From Marinobacter sp. SS5-14b (GTDB taxonomy: Bacteria; Pseudomonadota; Gammaproteobacteria; Pseudomonadales; Oleiphilaceae): a stretch of DNA of 64,000 nucleotides. The number at the start of each line of letters is the position of its first letter. The first letter of the stretch is position 1. The DNA is taken from NCBI RefSeq assembly GCF_030541005.1, contig NZ_JASSVM010000002.1, forward strand, positions 620,001 through 684,000. The letters are read 5' to 3'. Shown piece after piece: positions 9,578 through 18,209 of this stretch. The translations under genes and the position numbers were made by a program. The notes below the pieces were generated by a model, which was given only the letters and a program-made list of their open reading frames with translations, was not told the DNA's origin and did no database searches.

Positions 9578-9688
9578 CAAGTGGGGCGGAGGGCCTCCGG
9601 AAACTGTGCGGAGCCATGGATGGCGGAGCCCAAGCGCCCCAGGGATGGGCCGAAGGAGCGTGTTTACGGAGGCCCTCCGCCCCACTTG
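9578..9688. repeat. Nested inverted repeat, family A copy 1
   Basis: Two perfect 22-base arms (9578-9599 and 9667-9688; CAAGTGGGGCGGAGGGCCTC and its complement) enclose a 67-base core. The core contains two small hairpins on the + strand, GCCA-TGGA-TGGC (9613-9624) and CCCA-GGGA-TGGG (9638-9649). The core is clearly related to that of the element at 31880-31989, but the arms differ. It fills most of the gap between convergent manB and pldA. No T-run follows, so it is not a standard terminator. Confidence 0.9.
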
Positions 9689-9739
9689 GCCTTACGCCAG
9701 GGTCTGATGATCAGAGGCTCGGTTGATGAGATTCAGGAA

Positions 9740-10846
9740 TCAAAGCCAGTCGTTCAGCATAATCCCGACACCAAACCGCTCAATCCGGTGGTTATAGTCA
9801 ATCAGGCTCTCCCCATACCCGTTGTAATACTGGAAAAAGCCCTTCAACGTATCCCCCATCGGAAAACTGTACCCGAACTCCACCGACGTCCGGTTATCCG
9901 ACCGAAGATTATTCAACAGCTTCAGAGAAAACGTACGGTCCTCCGTCAGCTTATACACCGCATGATAACTGGCATGCCCCAGATACCGCTCGATATCCGC
10001 ATTGTCATCATCCCCGCCACTCTCCGGCAGTCGCAACCAGGGCTTCACCACAAACAGCCAACGATCATAACTGTAGCCCACCGAACCCATGATCCGGTTC
10101 CAGCTTCTCGAACGGGGGTCCGCCTGGCCATTGGATTGATGATTGAAGCCAACCGACACCGCACTCAAGGTTCCTGGCCCCAGCTCCCAATCCAATTGCT
10201 GGCGGAAAAACAGCTCCGGTTCATAATTGGTCTCCCGGAACGGAGCCGACTCATCCTGGTTGTACACCTGCCAGAACGACTTCTGGGTATAGCCAAACCA
10301 GAAGGTAGTCTTATCATCAAAAATACCGGTCAGCAGCGGCACCTTGAAGCTGATCTGATATTTCGCCTCCTCCCGCTCCAGACCATAGTCGTAGCCAATG
10401 GCTCCTAGCCGCGGGCTGGTCGGAAAGGGGTTGGGGTCCTTCACCCAGGTCAACGGCAGGATATAGTTGGGCTGGTGAGTAACAAAACTGCCTGCGAACG
10501 AAAAAATTGAACGCTCGGCAGACAGATAGTTGCTCACCAAAGACGCCATAACGCCGGTATCCGGATCGTCTTCAAGGGCATTGCCAACCAGTTTTTGTCG
10601 GGTTTCTTTGTCAGCGACCAGCGTTTCAGCACTCTTCTCTGCTTGCTTTAATGATTGCTCGTTGGCTCTCGCCCGTGCAGCCTTTGGGTCATGTCGGGCG
10701 TCGTAACAGGCCAGTCTCTGTACGCCTTTCCGTATCAGGGCGCAGTCAACACCGCTGGGGTCTTCGCTGCTCTGGGCCATTGCGGCTGAACTTAGCGTCA
10801 CGCTGGCCAGGCATAAGGCGAGGACGCAATTGGGGCGAAACTTCAT
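9740..10846 (-). CDS. pldA: Outer-membrane phospholipase A (OMPLA)
   Basis: Integral outer-membrane beta-barrel phospholipase that removes phospholipids mislocalised to the outer leaflet. The catalytic motif NHQSNG holds His236 and Ser238, followed by the conserved RSRSWNR. The N-terminus has a signal peptide ending near SAAMAQS. The 368-residue length exceeds E. coli PldA (289) because of a region of about 75 residues after the signal peptide, containing a CALIRKGVQRLACYD motif and a charged helix. The barrel follows, with alternating aromatic strands to the C-terminus. It is convergent with manB across the inverted repeat. Confidence 0.93.
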   Translation of the reverse strand: MKFRPNCVLALCLASVTLSSAAMAQSSEDPSGVDCALIRKGVQRLACYDARHDPKAARARANEQSLKQAEKSAETLVADKETRQKLVGNALEDDPDTGVMASLVSNYLSAERSIFSFAGSFVTHQPNYILPLTWVKDPNPFPTSPRLGAIGYDYGLEREEAKYQISFKVPLLTGIFDDKTTFWFGYTQKSFWQVYNQDESAPFRETNYEPELFFRQQLDWELGPGTLSAVSVGFNHQSNGQADPRSRSWNRIMGSVGYSYDRWLFVVKPWLRLPESGGDDDNADIERYLGHASYHAVYKLTEDRTFSLKLLNNLRSDNRTSVEFGYSFPMGDTLKGFFQYYNGYGESLIDYNHRIERFGVGIMLNDWL

Positions 10847-10857
10847 GGCAGTTCCCT

Positions 10858-11196
10858 CTAGCTCGCGGTCAGGCTGGACCAGGTGTTTCCAATGCCGTAT
10901 ACCCAGACTCCAATAAGGGTGAGGGTCAACAGCGCAAAAATAATCCGGTGTCTCGTCCGGCGATCATCGCTGGCGGTAGCGACCCAGCGCAGATACATCA
11001 GGCCGATAAAACTGAGGAACACCCCCAGGCTGGCGACGGCGGGAATCAACAACCATGCCGGGTTGATGGGGTTTTCAGCGGTAGACTGGCTGCTGAACCA
11101 GCCCATGGAAACCAAAAGAATGGCCAGGCAGGTAAACTCGGTAATCAGCAGTGGTTTGCGTCTTTTATCTGGCAGTTCTGCAGGTATATTGGTCAT
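10858..11196 (-). CDS. Small inner-membrane protein of unknown function
   Basis: 112 residues with three predicted membrane segments: about residues 16-34 (LLITEFTCLAILLVSMGWF), 47-68 (AWLLIPAVASLGVFLSFIG) and 84-103 (IIFALLTLTLIGVWVYGIG). A charged loop (DDRRTRHR) separates the last two. I recognise no family. It lies 11 bases upstream of pldA on the same strand and may be cotranscribed with it. Confidence 0.65.
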   Translation of the reverse strand: MTNIPAELPDKRRKPLLITEFTCLAILLVSMGWFSSQSTAENPINPAWLLIPAVASLGVFLSFIGLMYLRWVATASDDRRTRHRIIFALLTLTLIGVWVYGIGNTWSSLTAS

Positions 11197-11348
11197 GTTC
11201 AGGCTCAGATGTCTGGAAGAGTGTTACAGTGGCGCCCATGGTAACCGGAAACGAAGTCGGTTGAGCGACAACCTACGAAACTGTCACTAAACTGGTTGAA
11301 ATCAAATTCTGATTCTGCTGTTTGGTTTTTTTGCCGGGGTTCAATCGC

Positions 11349-11354
11349 TATAAT
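11349..11354 (+). promoter_or_regulatory. Candidate -10 element for the cytochrome c5 gene
   Basis: A perfect TATAAT within CGCTATAATGCTGCG lies 42 bases before the GTG start. No well-spaced -35 is evident; the upstream sequence is a T-rich stretch. Confidence 0.4.
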
Positions 11355-11396
11355 GCTGCGACCGAAATATTATAACGCTCAAATGCGAGGTGCATT

Positions 11397-11819
11397 GTGA
11401 AGATGAAGAGAGTCCTGGCTGTTGGTTTGCTCGGCTTTAGCCTGGCTGCCGGAACTGCACTGGCAAGTGTTGAAGATGAGATTCGTGCGCGTATTCAGCC
11501 GATAGGCGAAGTGTGCCTGCAGGGTGAAGAGTGTGGTGAAGCGGCAGCGGCTCCGGCTGCGTCGGCCAGCTCCGGTGCCCGGTCCGGCAGTGAAGTGTAC
11601 GATTCCGCCTGTATGGCTTGTCACACCACGGGTGCTGCCGGCGCTCCGATGATTGGCAACGCCGGTGCCTGGGCGCCGCGCATTGAGCAGGGCATGGACA
11701 CCTTGATCAGCCACGCCATCAACGGTTTCAACGCCATGCCTCCGAAAGGCGGCTGTGGTAGCTGCTCCGATGAGGAAATCACCGCGGCGGTTGAGCACAT
11801 GGTTGAAGCCAGCCAGTAA
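11397..11819 (+). CDS. Cytochrome c5 family protein
   Basis: 140-residue periplasmic or membrane-anchored monohaem electron carrier. A signal-type N-terminus (VLAVGLLGFSLAAGTALA) is followed by an Ala/Ser-rich linker. The haem site CMACH is at residues 72-76, GAPMIGN follows, and the axial Met is in NAMPPKGG. The GGCGSC cysteine pair after it is the class-typical c5 disulfide. A further Cys pair (VCLQGEEC) lies before the linker. I chose GTG 11397 because GAGG is well spaced from it; an in-frame ATG lies 6 bases downstream. A strong terminator follows. Confidence 0.88.
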   Translation: MKMKRVLAVGLLGFSLAAGTALASVEDEIRARIQPIGEVCLQGEECGEAAAAPAASASSGARSGSEVYDSACMACHTTGAAGAPMIGNAGAWAPRIEQGMDTLISHAINGFNAMPPKGGCGSCSDEEITAAVEHMVEASQ

Positions 11820-11837
11820 ATCGGTCGGGTTTGCCTG

Positions 11838-11872
11838 ACAAAGCCCCGCCTTGCGCGGGGCTTTGTTGTTTC
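11838..11872. terminator. Bidirectional rho-independent terminator (cytochrome c5 / rep)
   Basis: The stem AAAGCCCCGC-CTTG-CGCGGGGCTTT is followed by GTTGTTTC on the + strand and has A-richness on the other side. It serves the cytochrome gene, and its end touches the stop codon of rep on the opposite strand. Confidence 0.85.
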
Positions 11873-13889
11873 AGAGCCCCAGGTCTCCGAGCAGGGCGCT
11901 GAGGGTGGCTTTGCCCTTCTTCTGATTAGCTTCTTTGTCCTGGTCTCCCATGCCTTCCCATTTCACATCTTCTTCGGGCAGCTCATCCAGAAACCGGCTC
12001 GGAATGGTTTCGATTTTCTCGCCGTACTGTTTGCGAGACGCTGCATAGGTCAGTGACAGGGTTTCCCTGGCCCGGGTGATGCCAACATACATCAGCCGCC
12101 GCTCCTCTTCGATGTTGCCTTCCTCAATGCTGCTCCGGTGCGGAAGGATCTCTTCTTCCAGTCCCATGATGAACACATGGGGGAATTCCAGGCCCTTGGA
12201 GGCGTGCAGGGTCAGTAACTGAACCTTGTCGCTGTCGTCCTCCTCTTCCCGCTGCTCCATCATGTCTCGCAGGATCAGCTTGGCGATGGTGTCTTCGATG
12301 CCCAGTTCGTCTGCGGTGCCCTTACCGTCATCCAGCATTCGCTGGATCGACTCCACCAGGTACCAGATGTTTTCCATCCGCCGCTCCGCCTGCTTCGGGC
12401 TGCCGGAATGCTGGTGCAGATACTCGTCGTACTCAATGTCCGTGAACAACTGTTTGATGACCGGAACGGGGTCTTCGGTATACAGTCGCTCGCAGGTTTT
12501 ATCCACCCAGTGGGCAAAACGGCGCAGCCGGTCCAGCCCCTTTTCCGTCACGTGGGTTTCTGCACCCATATCGCCCAGTGCCTTGAACAGGCTGACATTG
12601 CGTGAGCGGGCGTAATGGCTCAGCTGCTCCAGCGTGCGTGGGCCAATTTCCCGGCGGGGTACGTTCACCACCCGCAGGAAGGCAGCGTTGTCGTCGGGGT
12701 TGATCAGCAACCGCAGATAAGACATCGCGTCCTTGATCTCGCTCTTGGAGAAGAACGACTGGCCACCGGATATCCGGTAGGGAATCTGGTACGCCTGCAG
12801 CTTCATTTCCAGTAACCGGGCCTGGTGATTGCCCCGGTACAGCACCGCAAAATCCCGGAACTCCAGACCGTTCTTCAGTTTCTGGTCGAGAATTTCGGTG
12901 GCCACCCGCTCGGTTTCGGCGTCTTCGTTGCGACAACGAATGATGCGGATTTCCTCTCCAATCGTATGGTCACTCCACAGGGCCTTCTCGAACACGTGGG
13001 GGTTGTTGGCAATGACCGTGTTGGCGCTGCGTAGAATGCGACCGGTGGATCGGTAGTTCTGTTCCAGCTTCACAATCTTGAGGCTGGGGAAGTCTTCTTT
13101 CAACTGAGCCAGGTTTTCCGGGCGAGCGCCGCGCCAGGCGTAGATGGATTGGTCGTCGTCGCCGACCACGGTAAAGGCCGCTCGCTCAGCCACCAGCTGT
13201 TTGACCAGTTCGTACTGACACACGTTTGTGTCCTGGTACTCATCCACCAGCAGGTAGCGGATTTTCTTGCGCCATTTGGTCAGGATGTCCGGGCAGTCCC
13301 GAAACAGTTGTACCGGCAGTAAAATCAGGTCATCAAAGTCGACTGCGTTGTAAGCTTTCAGGTACTCGTTGTAATGCTTGTAGACGATGGCAATGCGTTG
13401 CTCCCGCTCGTCTGCGGCTTTGCTATACGCCTCAGAGGGGCTGCGCAGGGCGTTTTTCCAGGATGAGATGGTCATCTGGACATCGTTCAGCTCATCGCCG
13501 GCATCGGCGCTTGCTTCACGCATCATCAGATCCTGCAGCAGGGCTTTGGCATCTTCTGCGTCAAAAATGGAAAAGCCCGGGTGATAGCCCAGGTGGGGAT
13601 GTTCTTCCCGAATGATGTTGAGGCCCAGGTTGTGGAAGGTGGAAACGATCAGGCCCCGGGATTTGCCGCGGTCGACAATCCGGCTGACCCGTTCCTTCAT
13701 TTCCCGGGCGGCTTTGTTGGTAAAGGTCAGCGCCGCAATGTGCCGGCCGGGGATGCCCAGTTCTTCGATCAGGTGGGCGATCTTGCGAGTGATCACGCTG
13801 GTTTTACCGCTGCCTGCGCCCGCCAGGACCAACAGGGGGCCGTCGGCATAGCGCACCGCTTCGCGTTGTCTGGGGTTGAGCTTGTTCAC
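11871..13889 (-). CDS. rep: ATP-dependent DNA helicase Rep
   Basis: 672-residue superfamily 1A 3'-5' helicase that clears proteins ahead of the replication fork. It is collinear with E. coli Rep (673 residues) rather than UvrD. Motif I is AGAGSGKT (residues 23-30), motif Ia TFTNKAAREMKERV, motif II LLVDEYQDTN, motif III GDDDQSIYAWRGA, motif IV QNYRST, motif V TLHASKGLEFPHVF and motif VI RRLMYVGITRA. It starts with GTG. It is a single gene, with the GGDEF-EAL gene divergent on its 5' side. Confidence 0.96.
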   Translation of the reverse strand: MNKLNPRQREAVRYADGPLLVLAGAGSGKTSVITRKIAHLIEELGIPGRHIAALTFTNKAAREMKERVSRIVDRGKSRGLIVSTFHNLGLNIIREEHPHLGYHPGFSIFDAEDAKALLQDLMMREASADAGDELNDVQMTISSWKNALRSPSEAYSKAADEREQRIAIVYKHYNEYLKAYNAVDFDDLILLPVQLFRDCPDILTKWRKKIRYLLVDEYQDTNVCQYELVKQLVAERAAFTVVGDDDQSIYAWRGARPENLAQLKEDFPSLKIVKLEQNYRSTGRILRSANTVIANNPHVFEKALWSDHTIGEEIRIIRCRNEDAETERVATEILDQKLKNGLEFRDFAVLYRGNHQARLLEMKLQAYQIPYRISGGQSFFSKSEIKDAMSYLRLLINPDDNAAFLRVVNVPRREIGPRTLEQLSHYARSRNVSLFKALGDMGAETHVTEKGLDRLRRFAHWVDKTCERLYTEDPVPVIKQLFTDIEYDEYLHQHSGSPKQAERRMENIWYLVESIQRMLDDGKGTADELGIEDTIAKLILRDMMEQREEEDDSDKVQLLTLHASKGLEFPHVFIMGLEEEILPHRSSIEEGNIEEERRLMYVGITRARETLSLTYAASRKQYGEKIETIPSRFLDELPEEDVKWEGMGDQDKEANQKKGKATLSALLGDLGL

Positions 13890-14031
13890 AATATCGAAGC
13901 CAAAAAGGAACCCTGCGGAGAAAGTAAGCGTTTGTCTATTCTACACCAGCGAAACTCGATGTACCTTGCCGTTCTATAGGCTATGCTTGATAAGACGGAT
14001 GCGACGCTGACCGACACATGGACCCTGCTCG

Positions 14032-15765
14032 ATGACCTTGTCTCCCGACACCAGGAACGACCGCTTGCGGCTTCTTGTTCTGACACCGGAATACGTAGAT
14101 TTTCTGTGGTATCGGGCCATGTTGTCGCGCGATCCTGAGATTGATCCGGACGCCACCTGGTGTCCGGACCTCATTGATTGTGACGATCTGATCCGCAACG
14201 CCAGTTTTGATGTCATCGTATGGGACTGTGTATTCCACGGCGGCTCGGAATCCGGCTTTCTCCAGTACCTGACCGTGTCCAGTGAAGACAAACCGGTTTT
14301 GGCCTTGAGTGCGTCTCCGTGTGAAGAAAAGGGCCCGGAACTCGTTGCGGCCGGCGCCGCAGACTACCTGTGCCGGCAAGCGATCGACGGTTGGAGCTTT
14401 TGCCGGGCGGTAAAATGCCTGTGGTACCGGGAGCAGTTGTCAGCTTCGGCTCATGGTCAGTTGGGCCGGGAGGTTGCGACGGGCTTCATCAACCGGGATC
14501 TGTTTTTCGATCGCCTGCAACAGGCGTTGCTGCGAGCAGAGCGGGCCGGCCACAGGCTGGCGCTGTTGCACCTGAACCTGGATGATTTCCGGAACATCAA
14601 CGAAACCTTCGGCTACCAAAAAAGCGACCAGCTGATGTTCCGGCTGGCAGAGCGGCTGCGGCACAAGCTCCGCCGGGTGGATTCGCTGATGCGCATCGGT
14701 GGCGATGAGCTGGCGATCATCGTTGAAAAGGTCGAAGACTCGCTGGATATCAGTCAGATCATCCGGAAAGTGGTGGAAGCGCTTGATGAACCGTTAACGG
14801 TCGACGGCCAAAGCCTGGTGGTCAGTGCCAGCCTGGGTGTGGCGACTTATCCGGAGGCCGGCGACAGCCCGGAAGAATTGCTGCGCAGAGCCAACCGCGC
14901 GATGTTTGAAGCCAAGCGGGACCCAGGCACCAGCTATCGCTTCTACGACCGCCAGCTGCACATCTCAGCCGGTTATCAGCTCCGCCTGGAGGCAGATCTT
15001 CGCAACGCCATTCGCCGCAAGGAACTGGAGCTCTACTATCAGCCAAGGATTGATCTGGCCACTGAGGAGGCGCGGGGGGTTGAATGCCTGTTGCGCTGGA
15101 ACCATCCGGAGCGGGGCATTGTCGGGCCTGAGGAATTTATTCCGGTGGCCGAACGCAGCGGGCTCATTGTGCCGATCGGATACTGGGTTATCGAGCAAGC
15201 CTGTAAGCGTCTGCAGGAAAGTGCCGAGCTGGGTTTTCCTGGCCTGGTGTTTGCGGTGAACCTGTCTTTCCGTCAGTTCCACGACCGTAAAATGACGGAG
15301 ACCATCTTCCGGATTATCTTCAACGCCAATGTTGATACCAGTCTGCTGGAGCTGGAGTTGACGGAAAGCGCCATGATGCACGATCCGGACTATGCCCAAC
15401 GCTGCCTGCGGGAGCTTAATCAGCTGGGTATTAGCTTCGCACTGGACGACTTCGGCACCGGATTCTCGTCCCTGAGCAACCTGCAACACCTACCCATTTC
15501 GTTGGTGAAAATCGACAAGTCGTTTGTTCAGGAGCTGGGTAATTCCGCCGATGCTGAGCACATTATCCGGGCGATCATCAGCCTGGCCCACAGCCTGCAG
15601 ATGAGTGTGGTTGCGGAGGGCGTAGAGACCAAAGGCCAGCTCGATTTTCTGCGCCAGTACCACTGCGACGAGATTCAGGGCTACTATTTTGCCCGCCCCA
15701 TGCCCTGGAATGACCTGGTGCAATTCCTGACCCGCCAGAATCAGTCTGCTTGCCTGCAGAAGTAA
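14032..15765 (+). CDS. REC-like/GGDEF/EAL cyclic di-GMP protein
   Basis: 577 residues. The N-terminal 120 residues resemble a receiver fold (LRLLVLTPEYVDFLWYRAML, FDVIVWDCVFHGG, PVLALSAS) in which the phosphoacceptor motif is atypical. The GGDEF domain (about residues 145-300) has GGDEL at 223-227, preceded by an RxxD inhibitory site (RRVD) at the correct spacing. The EAL domain (about 320-565) reads ECL instead of EAL at 351-353 but keeps its catalytic Glu, NLSFRQF, LTES, the metal-binding DDFGTG and EGVE. It could therefore be a phosphodiesterase, a cyclase or both. It is monocistronic between rep and tex. Confidence 0.88.
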   Translation: MTLSPDTRNDRLRLLVLTPEYVDFLWYRAMLSRDPEIDPDATWCPDLIDCDDLIRNASFDVIVWDCVFHGGSESGFLQYLTVSSEDKPVLALSASPCEEKGPELVAAGAADYLCRQAIDGWSFCRAVKCLWYREQLSASAHGQLGREVATGFINRDLFFDRLQQALLRAERAGHRLALLHLNLDDFRNINETFGYQKSDQLMFRLAERLRHKLRRVDSLMRIGGDELAIIVEKVEDSLDISQIIRKVVEALDEPLTVDGQSLVVSASLGVATYPEAGDSPEELLRRANRAMFEAKRDPGTSYRFYDRQLHISAGYQLRLEADLRNAIRRKELELYYQPRIDLATEEARGVECLLRWNHPERGIVGPEEFIPVAERSGLIVPIGYWVIEQACKRLQESAELGFPGLVFAVNLSFRQFHDRKMTETIFRIIFNANVDTSLLELELTESAMMHDPDYAQRCLRELNQLGISFALDDFGTGFSSLSNLQHLPISLVKIDKSFVQELGNSADAEHIIRAIISLAHSLQMSVVAEGVETKGQLDFLRQYHCDEIQGYYFARPMPWNDLVQFLTRQNQSACLQK

Positions 15766-15815
15766 GCCGCTGTACCTTTGCGCATTAATTTCGCAAGCGA
15801 TATCACAGAGGTTGC

Positions 15816-18143
15816 ATGAACAGTATCTCCCGGCGCATTGCCGACGAACTTGGCGTACGTGAGCAACAGGTTAATGCGACGGTTGCTCTGCTCGATGAAG
15901 GCGCCACCGTTCCGTTTATTGCCCGCTACCGAAAAGAGGTCACCGGCTCGCTGGATGACATTCAGCTGCGAGCCCTGGAGGAGCGGCTGCGCTACCTGCG
16001 AGAGTTGGAAGACCGCCGGACCACCATCCTCAACAGCATTGAAGAGCAAGGCAAGCTGAGCGACGAGCTGCGAGCAACCATCCAGGCTGCGGACACCAAG
16101 AACCGCCTGGAAGATCTGTACCTGCCTTACAAGCCCAAACGCCGCACCAAGGCACAGATTGCCCGGGAAGCGGGCCTGGAGCCTCTGGCCGATGCCTTGT
16201 ATGAAGATCCCACGCTGAACCCCGAAACCACCGCTGCAGGCTATCTCAATGCTGAGGCCGGTGTTGATGATGCCAAAGCGGCTCTCGACGGCGCTCGTTA
16301 TATCCTGATGGAACGCTTTGCGGAAGATGCAGAGCTGCTGGGCGCGCTGAGGAACTTCGTCTGGCAGGAGGGTCAGCTGAAAGTGACCGTGGTCGAGGGT
16401 AAGGAGGCCGAAGGTGCCAAATTCCGGGACTACTTTGACCATGTAGAGCCCTTGAAAAAAGTGCCTTCACACCGGGCCCTGGCCATTCTTCGGGGCCGCA
16501 ACGAGGGCATTCTGACGTTCTCCATTGCCATGGGCGACGCAGAAGATGATCGCCGTCAGCCGCACCCTGCGGAGCAACGTATTGCCGCGCATTGGGGGAT
16601 TCGTGATAACGGGCGCGCGGCGGACAAATGGTTGGGTGAGGTGGTGCGCTGGACCTGGCGGGTCAAGCTTTCCACCCAGATTGAAACCGATCTGATGGCC
16701 CAGGTGCGTGAAGCAGCTGAAGCTGAGGCTATCAATGTGTTTGCGGCCAATCTCAAGGATCTGTTGCTGCTGGCCCCGGCCGGCCCAAGACCCACTCTGG
16801 GCCTGGACCCGGGCTTGCGTACCGGCGTGAAGGTGGCAGTCATCGATGGGACCGGACAGGTGCTGGACCACGGTGCCATTTTCCCCCATGCCCCTCAGAA
16901 CCAGTGGGATCGCGCGATTGAGCAGATGGCGGTCTGGTGCCGTAAATACAACATCGAACTGGTCGCTATCGGTAACGGGACTGCGTCCCGGGAAACCGAA
17001 AAGCTGGTGGGCGATCTCAGTAAGCGTTACCCGGAGTTGAAACTGGCCCGCATTGTGGTGAACGAATCGGGAGCCTCGATCTATTCCGCCTCGGAGTTTG
17101 CCTCCCGGGAACTGCCGGATCTGGACGTGACCATTCGCGGTGCGGTTTCCATTGCCCGGCGGTTGCAGGACCCGCTGGCCGAGCTGGTTAAAATCGAGCC
17201 GAAGTCCATCGGGGTAGGCCAGTACCAGCACGATGTTTCACAGGTTCAGCTGTCCCGCAGTCTGGATGCGGTGGTGGAAGACTGCGTCAACGGTGTAGGG
17301 GTCGACCTGAACACCGCTTCTGTGCCTTTGCTGGCCCGGGTGTCTGGCCTGAGCCAGAGCATTGCCCAGAACATTGTTGATTTCCGGAGCCAGAACGGGG
17401 TGTTCACCAGTCGCAAACAGTTGATGAAAGTGTCCCGGCTTGGTGAGCGCACCTTTGAACAGGCGGCGGGCTTTCTGCGCATCGCTGGCGGTGAGAACCC
17501 GCTGGACCGATCCTCGGTTCACCCGGAAGCTTACGGTGTTGCCGAGGCCATCGCCAAACGCAACAACCGCAAAGTCGAGAGCGTCATGGGTGACGCCGCC
17601 TTCCTGCGCAGCCTCAACCCGCAGGACTATGTGACCGAACAGTTTGGCTTGCCCACGGTGAAAGACATTATCTCGGAACTCGAAAAACCGGGCCGGGATC
17701 CGCGACCGGAATTCCGTTTTGCCAGTTTTGAGGAAGGAGTGGAAACCCTGAATGACCTCAAACCGGGTATGGTGCTGGAAGGGTCTGTCACTAACGTCAC
17801 CAACTTTGGCGCTTTTGTGGACATTGGCGTGCATCAGGATGGCCTGGTCCACATTTCGGCTCTGTCCCATACTTTCGTCAAAGATCCGCGCGAGGTGGTC
17901 AAGGCGGGTGATATTGTTAAGGTTAAAGTGATGGAAGTGGACATTCCCCGTAAGCGGATTGCCCTTTCCATGCGTATGGATGACCAGCCGGGCGCCGAAA
18001 CCTCAGCCAAACCGGCAAGAGGCAACGATCGCAACAGCGGGCGTTCCTCCGGCAACAAGCCTCAGGGTGGCCAGAATCCGCAAGGCGCCATGGCCGGAGC
18101 CCTGGCTCAGGCCATGGCGTCTGCCCGCAAAGGCGGCCGGTAA
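15816..18143 (+). CDS. tex: Transcription accessory protein Tex
   Basis: 775-residue nucleic-acid-binding protein conserved in bacteria. The N-terminal Tex helical region is followed by the YqgF/RNase H-like domain ([16 protein letters not shown], about residues 330-455) and helix-hairpin-helix repeats ([21 protein letters not shown]). The C-terminal S1 RNA-binding domain runs from about residue 650 to 720 ([18 protein letters not shown]). The extreme C-terminus is a Gly/Asn/Arg-rich tail ([18 protein letters not shown]). ATG 15816 is preceded by AGAGG. In related genomes tex sits near gshA, as here. Confidence 0.96.
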   Translation: MNSISRRIADELGVREQQVNATVALLDEGATVPFIARYRKEVTGSLDDIQLRALEERLRYLRELEDRRTTILNSIEEQGKLSDELRATIQAADTKNRLEDLYLPYKPKRRTKAQIAREAGLEPLADALYEDPTLNPETTAAGYLNAEAGVDDAKAALDGARYILMERFAEDAELLGALRNFVWQEGQLKVTVVEGKEAEGAKFRDYFDHVEPLKKVPSHRALAILRGRNEGILTFSIAMGDAEDDRRQPHPAEQRIAAHWGIRDNGRAADKWLGEVVRWTWRVKLSTQIETDLMAQVREAAEAEAINVFAANLKDLLLLAPAGPRPTLGLDPGLRTGVKVAVIDGTGQVLDHGAIFPHAPQNQWDRAIEQMAVWCRKYNIELVAIGNGTASRETEKLVGDLSKRYPELKLARIVVNESGASIYSASEFASRELPDLDVTIRGAVSIARRLQDPLAELVKIEPKSIGVGQYQHDVSQVQLSRSLDAVVEDCVNGVGVDLNTASVPLLARVSGLSQSIAQNIVDFRSQNGVFTSRKQLMKVSRLGERTFEQAAGFLRIAGGENPLDRSSVHPEAYGVAEAIAKRNNRKVESVMGDAAFLRSLNPQDYVTEQFGLPTVKDIISELEKPGRDPRPEFRFASFEEGVETLNDLKPGMVLEGSVTNVTNFGAFVDIGVHQDGLVHISALSHTFVKDPREVVKAGDIVKVKVMEVDIPRKRIALSMRMDDQPGAETSAKPARGNDRNSGRSSGNKPQGGQNPQGAMAGALAQAMASARKGGR

Positions 18144-18209
18144 CACCACATATTGATTCAGCAGCGGTTTGCTCCCCACAAGGGGGCACCGCTCCAACAG
18201 GAGTTCACC

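Noticed and set aside
8173..9633. 486-codon minus-strand open frame opposite the phosphomannomutase gene
   Set aside because: Antisense shadow; the plus-strand protein has all four phosphohexomutase loops.
9581..10408. 275-codon plus-strand open frame over the repeat and pldA
   Set aside because: It starts inside the inverted repeat and runs antisense to pldA, which has a signal peptide and catalytic motif.
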